The notes under the pieces: generated by a model | Told to the model about the DNA's origin: nothing | Seen by the model: only the letters and a program-made list of their open reading frames with translations | The model's database searches: none | In this document: positions 1 to 5,067 of the stretch, in pieces | Layout: each line of letters opens with the position of its first letter | Numbering within the stretch: position 1 is the first letter of the stretch | Made by a program: the position numbers and the translations under genes | Source of the DNA: Paraprevotella sp. | Lineage (GTDB): Bacteria; Bacteroidota; Bacteroidia; Bacteroidales; Bacteroidaceae | Assembly: GCA_021205005.1 (NCBI GenBank) | Contig: JAJPYK010000101.1 | Span: 2,802-7,868, forward strand | Direction: 5' to 3' | Length of the DNA: 5,067 nt

Positions 1-1
1 C

Positions 2-304
2 AATCAGCGACTCATCGAAAACATCTTTTTCAAGAACAGCCCGTTGCACGACGGCGCCATGATCATAAGCAAAAAGCGCATCAAAGCTGCCGGCTGCATC
101 CTCCCCGTATCCCACAGTATGGACATTCCCAAGGAGTTGGGATTGCGCCACCGCGCAGCCAAAGGCATCTCACAAGAAACAGATGCCTTGGCCGTCATCG
201 TATCCGAGGAAACAGGTAACATTTCCGTAGCTTATAAAGATGTATTCCATTTACGGCTTTCAGCTGAAGAGCTGGAACGCTTTCTGACCGAAGATCGCCT
301 CTGA
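2..304 (+). CDS. cdaA: Diadenylate cyclase, CdaA/DacA type (C-terminal fragment, 5' end outside window)
   Basis: Catalyses condensation of two ATP to cyclic di-AMP, a second messenger that in other bacteria controls potassium/osmolyte balance and cell-wall homeostasis. The frame is open from base 2, giving 100 residues before a TGA stop. The fragment holds the hallmark DisA_N (DAC) motifs: DGA at fragment residues 17-19 (in PLHDGAMII) and RHR at 49-51 (in ELGLRHRAA), followed by the family-typical stretches TDALAVIVSEETG and ISVAYKD. Both nucleotide-binding motifs are intact, so the visible catalytic part looks functional. The CdaA assignment, rather than DisA, follows from the chain ending soon after the DAC domain with no DNA-binding extension. 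Family CdaA proteins carry three N-terminal membrane helices, which would lie upstream of the window. A TTG at 44 could open a shorter frame, but it falls inside the conserved domain and is not a real start. The gene converges on the next one, with stop codons 2 nt apart and no hairpin terminator between them. Confidence 0.93.
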   Translation, partial: NQRLIENIFFKNSPLHDGAMIISKKRIKAAGCILPVSHSMDIPKELGLRHRAAKGISQETDALAVIVSEETGNISVAYKDVFHLRLSAEELERFLTEDRL

Positions 305-306
305 AA

Positions 307-2268
307 TCAGTTCATCATCAGACTCAGATAGGGACCGAAGTCGCGGAACAACCAGTGCGGAAGTTCACAGATAGAAACGGCAGGCACGTTTTCCGCCTCT
401 TGTCCATAACAAGAAGAAGCGATTTTTCGGCAATCCCCGCCTGTCCACTCGTACACACCATTGTTTTCCGCCACTTCCCAATCTTCGACGACACAAAGCT
501 GCCCTGATTCATCCGCATGCCGGCGGGCATAGGCTTTCAGGGCATTCAAAACGTGAACCACGCGCCATTGTACGCGGTTTTCCTGGCGGATACAAGGCAC
601 ATCCTCCGATAATCCCAGCACATCCGACGCTTTTTTCCTTAAAAGGGACTCGATCTTAACCGAATCGGCAAAACTCTCCAGGACTTTCATTCTTCCGTCG
701 CGTTTCACCGCCATCCACAATCCGACACACTGCCCTCCACAGCGGGCCGTCACGACACAGCCTCCGTCGAGGAAAAGATCGGCACACACCGCGTGCAAGT
801 CCTTCACATCATGCAGGAAAGCCAGCGGCATCCGTCGAAGATGCTCATCCAAATAGGCCTGCCATTCTTCAAGAGCCACCTCGGACATCGAAGTACACGC
901 TTCACAATCCGCCTCCCCGGTTTCATCCATATTGTCTACATGACGCGGCTCCACAAACGGACAAGTGTGGTAATCAAAACGGCCATAGACATCGAAAAGT
1001 CCTTCGTCGGCCGGAATCAACACACTGAACAGCATGCCATCAGCATACATTCTGCGATGGGCCTGGGCTATAAGCTCCGTCATCAGACCTTTTCCTCGGT
1101 ACTTGGGATGTGTACAGACTCCCGAAACATAAGCGACAGGCACCGTCTCTCCGCTCCACACCATTTCGTAAGGCAAACGTTGCAAAGCAGACACCACACG
1201 CCCGTCACGCAACAGATAACTGTTCTGTTGCGGTACATATTTCTGTCTGAAATACAATGTGACGAATGCTTCCGTATCGTCAAAACAGAGATTCCATAAA
1301 GCCAGCGTTTCCCACTTCACCTCTTGTTCCTCTTTCGTCTGCCCGCATCTGTCCATCTCGGACTTCACCGTACATAACGACCATACGCTATACTTCTTTA
1401 ATAATATTGCAGGATGATAAGACAACTTGGCCTCACGCAAACCTTCCACGCCTAAATCCTCTTCACGGTTCACGTAAACGAACTGTTCCGGCAGATTGGA
1501 GACAAACTCCTTATTGATCATGGTGTAAGCTCCCTCCACCTCGGCCTCGGCCTTCTCTACGCAGACATCAAAAGTGTCACGGCAAATCGGTGCACCGTAA
1601 GTAAACGCCACCACTTTCCCCCTTACGAGCAACACTCCGCCCCGCAATCCCAATTCTTCCCGATGGGACAAAACACGATGTATCGCCTTCGATTCCTCCG
1701 TCACGGAGTTCCGCTCAGCAGAATCCGTCCGCGAAGCCATCCAACGGGAAGTCAGTTCCAGACAAGCAGGTACCCATTCCTCCGTCAACTCCGCATAATG
1801 ATAATCCGGATACAAAGCCTTGAAACGGTTCACATGGTTGCGTTTAGACTGCAACTTCTTTCCGGAAAGCGTGGCCAAGGACTCACGCAAATACACATAG
1901 TCCGCATGATCCCGGTTTTCGTTCATGCGCCAGTCTTCTCCTATACAGTCCCTCACCACGGGCAGCAACTCTACACACACCCCCATGATCAGTAAAGGAC
2001 GGGACATGCGGCAAGCATCCTCTTTCATGGCTTGCAAGACCATTCCAAGGTCGCCCTCTCCCATCGGCATGAGATAAGCCAAATGCCCATCGAACTGAAA
2101 GCGAAACACCAGGAAACCGCTTTCCTCCGCCACTTCCGTGCGGTAAAGCGTCTGCCAGGCGAAAAGATTGGAAAAAGAGAGATCGCAATTTCTCCTCCCC
2201 GCATTTTCAGTATACTTCCACACCAAATCACGATCGGACAAAGTTAACGGATGAAATTCTAAATACAT
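307..2268 (-). CDS. Two-module acyltransferase: DUF2156 (MprF C-terminal-like) fused to Eis-like GNAT N-acetyltransferase
   Basis: A 653-residue protein of two modules. Residues ~1-298 resemble DUF2156 (LPG_synthase_C), the aminoacyl-tRNA-dependent transferase domain of lysyl-phosphatidylglycerol synthases. Visible signatures are a basic LSGKKLQSKRNHVNRF segment (134-149) and the block NREEDLGVEGLREAKLSYHP (267-286). No membrane helices precede it, so the MprF flippase part is absent and the protein is probably cytosolic. Residues ~318-653 resemble Eis-type acetyltransferases: the acetyl-CoA loop HPKYRGKGLMTEL (387-399), a YGRFDY motif (428-433) matching the YGRFGY region that holds the catalytic Tyr of Eis, then a second degenerate GNAT-like region (~455-555) and an SCP2-like end (~566-645, with RVVHVLNALKAYARR). 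Donor and acceptor substrates are unknown. If the first half is active it may transfer an amino acid from tRNA; the second probably acetylates an amine. The ATG start has no Shine-Dalgarno, and a -7 element lies 28 nt upstream. It is divergent from pta. Confidence 0.85.
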   Translation of the reverse strand: MYLEFHPLTLSDRDLVWKYTENAGRRNCDLSFSNLFAWQTLYRTEVAEESGFLVFRFQFDGHLAYLMPMGEGDLGMVLQAMKEDACRMSRPLLIMGVCVELLPVVRDCIGEDWRMNENRDHADYVYLRESLATLSGKKLQSKRNHVNRFKALYPDYHYAELTEEWVPACLELTSRWMASRTDSAERNSVTEESKAIHRVLSHREELGLRGGVLLVRGKVVAFTYGAPICRDTFDVCVEKAEAEVEGAYTMINKEFVSNLPEQFVYVNREEDLGVEGLREAKLSYHPAILLKKYSVWSLCTVKSEMDRCGQTKEEQEVKWETLALWNLCFDDTEAFVTLYFRQKYVPQQNSYLLRDGRVVSALQRLPYEMVWSGETVPVAYVSGVCTHPKYRGKGLMTELIAQAHRRMYADGMLFSVLIPADEGLFDVYGRFDYHTCPFVEPRHVDNMDETGEADCEACTSMSEVALEEWQAYLDEHLRRMPLAFLHDVKDLHAVCADLFLDGGCVVTARCGGQCVGLWMAVKRDGRMKVLESFADSVKIESLLRKKASDVLGLSEDVPCIRQENRVQWRVVHVLNALKAYARRHADESGQLCVVEDWEVAENNGVYEWTGGDCRKIASSCYGQEAENVPAVSICELPHWLFRDFGPYLSLMMN

Positions 2269-2295
2269 TGCTATTGATTTTTATCCAAAGTAAAG

Positions 2296-2303
2296 CAAAA
2301 ATA
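2296..2303 (-). promoter_or_regulatory. Putative Bacteroidetes -7 promoter element for the DUF2156/Eis-like gene
   Basis: Read on the minus strand this is TATTTTTG, an exact match to the Bacteroides sigma-ABfr -7 consensus TAnnTTTG. Transcription would begin near 2289, giving a leader of about 20 nt before the ATG at 2268. No clear TTTG -33 box is seen at the expected distance (about 2323-2327), only A/T-rich sequence. The match is short and the surrounding DNA is A/T-rich, so chance cannot be excluded. Confidence 0.45.
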
Positions 2304-2375
2304 ACGAAAGCCCTGCTATTCACTTATATTAAAAAAATAAAATAAGAAACATACGGTTATTCAACCAAAAAGAAG

Positions 2376-2383
2376 TAATTTTG
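2376..2383 (+). promoter_or_regulatory. Putative Bacteroidetes -7 promoter element for pta-ackA
   Basis: TAATTTTG matches the Bacteroides -7 consensus TAnnTTTG exactly. The expected start of transcription is near 2390, leaving a leader of about 44 nt before the pta ATG at 2434. The -33 region (around 2353-2360, CGGTTATT) is a poor match to TTTG. The position, just ahead of the first gene of an operon in a 165-bp divergent intergenic region, supports it. No operator or riboswitch-like structure is evident around it. Confidence 0.55.
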
Positions 2384-2433
2384 CAAACAGATAGAGATTG
2401 CTATGCAGAGTTATCAATTTAAAGATTAAAAAT

Positions 2434-3447
2434 ATGGACTTAATCAAAGAAATTGTTTCACGCGCTCAGGCTAACAAACAGCGCATCGTTCTTGCCGAAG
2501 GCACGGAAGAACGCACATTAAAAGCTGCCAATCAGATTATTACAGACAGAGTTGCCGACCTGATCCTTTTAGGAAAACAAACCGAAATCGAAGAAGCGGC
2601 AAAAAAATGGGGATTGGGAAACATTTCCAAAGCCACCATCATCGATCCGGAACTCAGTCCTAAAAAAGAGGAATATGCCCAATTGCTTTTCGAATTGCGC
2701 AAGAAGAAGGGCATGACGATAGAAGAAGCACGACAGAAAGTATTGGATCCTTTATATTACGGCTGCCTGATGATCAAATCCGGCGATGCCGACGGACAGT
2801 TGGCAGGTGCACGTAACACCACCGGCAACGTATTGCGTCCGGCTCTCCAGATCATCAAGACCGCTCCGGGCATCACTTGCGTTTCAGGCGCCATGTTATT
2901 GCTTACCAAAGCTCCCAACTACGGGAAAAACGGCATATTGGTCATGGGCGACGTAGCCGTTACGCCCGTACCCGACGCCAATCAATTGGCTCAGATCGCC
3001 GTCAGCACGGCACGTACGGCACAAGCTGTAGCCGATATAGACCCGAAAGTGGCCATGCTGAGTTTCTCCACCAAGGGATCGGCCAAGCATGAAGTAGTGG
3101 ACAAAGTGGTAGAAGCAACGAAACTGGCTCAGGAAATGGCCCCCGATCTCTGCATCGACGGAGAATTGCAGGCCGATGCCGCTCTGGTACCCAGCGTAGG
3201 CGAAAGCAAGGCTCCGGGTTCTAAAATCGCCGGACACGCCAACGTACTGATCGTCCCGAACCTGGAAGTAGGTAACATTTCCTACAAACTGGTACAACGT
3301 TTAGGCCATGCCGAGGCCATCGGCCCCATCCTCCAAGGCATCGCACGTCCGGTCAACGACCTGTCACGCGGTTGCTCCATCGAGGACGTCTATACGATGG
3401 TAGCCGTGACTGCCAACCAGGCTATCGCCGCCAAAGAACAAAAATAA
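2434..3447 (+). CDS. pta: Phosphate acetyltransferase (phosphotransacetylase), short form
   Basis: Reversibly converts acetyl-CoA plus phosphate to acetyl phosphate plus CoA in the cytosol, the first step of the Pta-AckA acetate pathway. The 337 residues fit the short single-domain Pta family (about 330 residues), lacking the N-terminal DRTGG/AAA-like regions of the E. coli-type enzyme. Typical segments are RIVLAEGTEERTLKAA (17-32), GQLAGARNTTGNVLRPALQ (121-139), MGDVAVTPVPDANQLAQIA (171-189), DGELQADAALVP (242-253) and ARPVNDLSRGCSIEDV (304-319). Ser311, Arg312 and Asp318 align with the catalytic Ser309, Arg310 and Asp316 described for Methanosarcina thermophila Pta. The ATG at 2434 is chosen over a TTG at 2398, because family homology begins at MDLIKEIVSRAQ and the 12-residue extension looks like leader sequence. 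There is no Shine-Dalgarno, only A-rich sequence upstream. It is first in an operon with ackA, 34 nt downstream. Confidence 0.97.
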   Translation: MDLIKEIVSRAQANKQRIVLAEGTEERTLKAANQIITDRVADLILLGKQTEIEEAAKKWGLGNISKATIIDPELSPKKEEYAQLLFELRKKKGMTIEEARQKVLDPLYYGCLMIKSGDADGQLAGARNTTGNVLRPALQIIKTAPGITCVSGAMLLLTKAPNYGKNGILVMGDVAVTPVPDANQLAQIAVSTARTAQAVADIDPKVAMLSFSTKGSAKHEVVDKVVEATKLAQEMAPDLCIDGELQADAALVPSVGESKAPGSKIAGHANVLIVPNLEVGNISYKLVQRLGHAEAIGPILQGIARPVNDLSRGCSIEDVYTMVAVTANQAIAAKEQK

Positions 3448-3481
3448 TATCCGATAGCATTTATCCAAACTTTTTCAGTAT

Positions 3482-4675
3482 ATGAAGATTTTAGTATTGA
3501 ATTGCGGAAGTTCTTCTATCAAATATAAGTTGTACGACATGCACAACCACTCCGTCATGGCACAAGGCGGTATCGAAAAGATCGGATTGCCCGGCTCTTT
3601 CCTGAAAATGACCCTGCCCGACGGAACGAAGAAGATTATCGAAGAAGACATTCCGGAACACACCAAAGGAGTGCAGTTTATCTTCCAGATCCTGACAGAT
3701 CCCCAACTGGGAGCCATACGGTCGTTGGAAGAGCTCGATGCCGTAGGCCACCGCATGGTACACGGCGGCGAGAAATTCAACAAGAGCGTCCGTCTCACGC
3801 CCGACGTCCTGGAGGCTTTCAAGGCTTGCAGCGACTTGGCTCCTCTGCACAATCCGGCCAATTTGAAAGGTGTCGACGCCGTTGCCACCCTTCTGCCGTC
3901 CATGCCTCAGGTAGGCGTGTTCGACACGGCTTTCCATCAGACGATGCCGGCCTACGCTTACATGTATGCCCTGCCTTATGAAATGTATGAGAAATACGGC
4001 ATCCGCCGCTACGGATTTCATGGCACATCACACCGCTACGTATCGCAACGGGTATGCGAATTCCTCGGCACTTCGATCGAAGGCAAGCGCATCATTACCT
4101 GTCATATAGGTAACGGTGGTTCCGTCTCGGCCATTAAAGACGGCCAGTGCATCGACACTTCGATGGGACTGACACCGCTGGAAGGTCTGATGATGGGCAC
4201 CCGTTCGGGTGAAGTGGACGGAGGTGCCGTAACATTCATCATGGACAAGGAACATTTGTCTCCGGCCGAGATGTCCGGTCTCCTGAACAAGAAATCCGGA
4301 TTAGCCGGCGTAACGGGCGTGTCGTCAGACATGCGCGAAGTGACGGCTGCGGCTTATAAAGGCAACACACGTTGCCGCCTGGCCCTCGACATGTATGCTT
4401 ACCGCATTAAAAAGTACATCGGTGCCTATGCCTCTGCCCTGAACGGCGTGGATATTCTCGTCTTCACCGGCGGTGTAGGCGAGAATCAGGCCGATATGCG
4501 CGAAGCATTCTGCTCAGGTCTGGATTACATGGGCGTATCAATAGACAAGGCTAAAAACGATACCATCCATGGTGAAGAAGCCGTAATCTCCACACCGGAC
4601 AGCAAGGTGACGGTATGTGTCATCCCGACCGATGAGGAGTTAATGATCGCCAAAGATACGATGGATCTGGTATAA
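3482..4675 (+). CDS. ackA: Acetate kinase
   Basis: Transfers phosphate from acetyl phosphate to ADP, giving acetate and ATP; this completes the fermentative acetate branch begun by Pta. The 397 residues are full family length (~400), with the ASKHA sugar-kinase/actin fold. Visible signatures are the N-terminal phosphate loop VLNCGSSSIKYKLY (5-18, Asn7), GHRMVHGGEKF (89-99, Arg91), PLHNPANLKG (His123), VFDTAFHQTMP (Asp148), the second kinase motif YGIRRYGFHGTSHRYV (His180), HIGNGGSVSAI (His208, Asn211), MMGTRSGEVD (Arg241), FTGGVGEN (328-335) and PTDEELMIAKDT (382-393, with the Glu that helps bind magnesium). The residues shown to matter in Methanosarcina thermophila acetate kinase are all present, nearly at the same numbers, so the enzyme should be active. 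The ATG follows a 34-nt gap with no hairpin and no -7 element, which supports cotranscription with pta. An intrinsic terminator starts about 20 nt after the TAA stop. Confidence 0.98.
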   Translation: MKILVLNCGSSSIKYKLYDMHNHSVMAQGGIEKIGLPGSFLKMTLPDGTKKIIEEDIPEHTKGVQFIFQILTDPQLGAIRSLEELDAVGHRMVHGGEKFNKSVRLTPDVLEAFKACSDLAPLHNPANLKGVDAVATLLPSMPQVGVFDTAFHQTMPAYAYMYALPYEMYEKYGIRRYGFHGTSHRYVSQRVCEFLGTSIEGKRIITCHIGNGGSVSAIKDGQCIDTSMGLTPLEGLMMGTRSGEVDGGAVTFIMDKEHLSPAEMSGLLNKKSGLAGVTGVSSDMREVTAAAYKGNTRCRLALDMYAYRIKKYIGAYASALNGVDILVFTGGVGENQADMREAFCSGLDYMGVSIDKAKNDTIHGEEAVISTPDSKVTVCVIPTDEELMIAKDTMDLV

Positions 4676-4697
4676 GATACCTTTAACTTTTAAAAAC

Positions 4698-4746
4698 CTC
4701 CCTCACACAAACGCTTATTCACAGCTATGGGTGAGGGAGTTTTTTT
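4698..4746 (+). terminator. Intrinsic terminator after ackA, probably bidirectional
   Basis: A perfect 9-bp inverted repeat, CTCCCTCAC (4698-4706) and GTGAGGGAG (4731-4739), encloses a 24-nt loop and is followed by seven T (4740-4746). On the other strand the left arm is preceded by AAAAAC (4692-4697), so minus-strand RNA would carry the same stem followed by GUUUUU. It can therefore also stop transcription from the convergent minus-strand gene ending at 4808. The loop is longer than usual for an intrinsic terminator. Confidence 0.88.
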
Positions 4747-4761
4747 ATGCTATTTCCGCAG

Positions 4762-4811
4762 ATAACGGGAACTCTGTAGATACAGAATATCATCACGTCA
4801 TTCCCGGTTAT
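4762..4811. repeat. Nested inverted repeat between ackA and the convergent gene
   Basis: Outer arms ATAACGGGAA (4762-4771) and TTCCCGGTTAT (4801-4811) pair with a single bulged base. Inside lies a second inverted repeat, TCTGTA and TACAGA (4773-4778 and 4781-4786), separated by GA. The outer right arm contains the stop codon of the minus-strand gene (4808-4810), so in that transcript the structure would fold right at the 3' end of the message, upstream of the shared terminator. It may protect or terminate the RNA. No T-tract follows it on either strand, so it is not a classic terminator itself. Confidence 0.5.
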
Positions 4812-5005
4812 TTCTCACTTAGTCTTCCCTCGGCAAAATAAACCAGTCGTGTGAAAGGCTTTTGTCCAGCTCCATAAGCAATAAGAACTTTCGGTGTGCG
4901 TTTGTCCAATATTCCCCTATTATACTGGAAATAAGAGCTATAACTCTGATAAATCTTACCTGCATTTTCCCCGTAAAACTTATTAAATAAGTAGCTATAG
5001 CCCGA
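4808..5005 (-). CDS. C-terminal 65 residues of an unrecognised protein (5' part missing or corrupted)
   Basis: The minus strand reads from SGYSYLFNKFYG at 5005 through VLIAYGAGQKPFTRLVYFAE to a TAA stop at 4808-4810. The 65 codons contain no stop and give a plausible folded C-terminus, rich in tyrosine (9 of 65) with a hydrophobic/basic alternation. No ATG start is present. Going upstream, the frame passes three AAA codons in an 11-base A run (T run on the plus strand, 5006-5016) and meets TAA at 5015-5017, inside an almost pure A/T tail. The likeliest reading is a real gene whose upstream part is lost at a contig edge; a gene remnant is the alternative. I do not recognise the family. Its codons are more A/T-rich than those of pta and ackA. 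The gene converges on ackA and shares its terminator region. Confidence 0.6.
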   Translation of the reverse strand, partial: SGYSYLFNKFYGENAGKIYQSYSSYFQYNRGILDKRTPKVLIAYGAGQKPFTRLVYFAEGRLSEK

Positions 5006-5067
5006 TTTTTTTTTTTAAAACCAAAAAAATTAAAAACAAAAATAAAAAAAATAAATTTAATAATATA
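5006..5067. other. Low-complexity A/T tail at window end
   Basis: Of 62 bases only three are not A or T (C at 5021, 5022 and 5037). The stretch begins with an 11-base T run and continues as A-runs broken by single T or C bases. The change from ordinary coding-like sequence at 5005 is abrupt. No open frame continues through it in the frame of the upstream-truncated gene. It is most likely degraded or erroneous sequence at a contig end; a natural A/T-rich spacer is possible but would leave the adjacent gene without a start. Confidence 0.7.

Noticed and set aside
301..310. CTGAAATCAG inverted repeat between the convergent stops, considered as a terminator
   Set aside because: Four-base arms with a 2-base spacer arise simply from two facing TGA stop codons; too short to form a terminator and no T-run follows.
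281..355. Near-repeat of GACCGAAG followed by TCGC at about 289 and 334
   Set aside because: Only 8-9 shared bases, each inside a different gene's coding sequence; consistent with chance.
793..1299. 168-codon plus-strand open frame
   Set aside because: Lies entirely antisense to the DUF2156/Eis-like gene, has no recognisable domain and a composition typical of a shadow frame (His/Arg/Ser-rich).
2398..2433. TTG-initiated 12-residue N-terminal extension of pta
   Set aside because: Family homology starts at the ATG at 2434; the extension overlaps A/T-rich leader and would begin almost at the predicted transcription start.
2896..3297. 133-codon minus-strand open frame inside pta
   Set aside because: Shadow of the well-conserved pta gene; Gly/Tyr/Phe-rich composition reflects the reverse complement of its codons.
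3491..4021. 176-codon minus-strand open frame inside ackA
   Set aside because: Complement of a strongly conserved acetate kinase coding region; no promoter and no family features.

Overview
The window looks like chromosomal DNA from a Bacteroidales member (Bacteroides or a close relative). This rests on three things: the protein sequences (a CdaA-type diadenylate cyclase, a short-form Pta and an AckA), leaders that are A/T-rich and lack a Shine-Dalgarno sequence, and exact matches to the Bacteroidetes -7 promoter element TAnnTTTG ahead of both divergent transcription units. The species cannot be fixed from the sequence alone. The last ~62 bases are almost pure A/T and cut off a gene, which suggests the window ends at a contig edge.

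Layout. (1) At 2-304 (+) lies the C-terminal 100 residues of a membrane-type diadenylate cyclase (cdaA/dacA), which makes c-di-AMP. (2) At 307-2268 (-), tail to tail with cdaA and only 2 nt away, is a 653-residue protein. It joins an MprF-type DUF2156 domain to a complete-looking Eis-like N-acetyltransferase with an SCP2-like C-terminus. (3) At 2269-2433 is a 165-bp A/T-rich divergent promoter region. (4) At 2434-4675 (+) is a compact pta-ackA operon with a 34-nt gap, ending in a strong, probably bidirectional intrinsic terminator. (5) At 4808-5005 (-) is the 3' end of an unrecognised gene converging on ackA; its upstream part runs into the low-complexity A/T tail.

Function. Pta and AckA form the acetate-producing, ATP-yielding branch from acetyl-CoA (acetyl-CoA + Pi -> acetyl-P + CoA; acetyl-P + ADP -> acetate + ATP). 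The divergent acyltransferase probably also uses acetyl-CoA through its Eis-like half, but a functional link to pta-ackA is only inferred from position. cdaA belongs to c-di-AMP signalling and appears unrelated to its neighbours.

Most of the window is ordinary core metabolism. I see no CRISPR array, mobile element, RNA gene or clearly novel defence or signalling system. The items most worth a second look are the DUF2156-Eis fusion and the truncated gene at the right edge.
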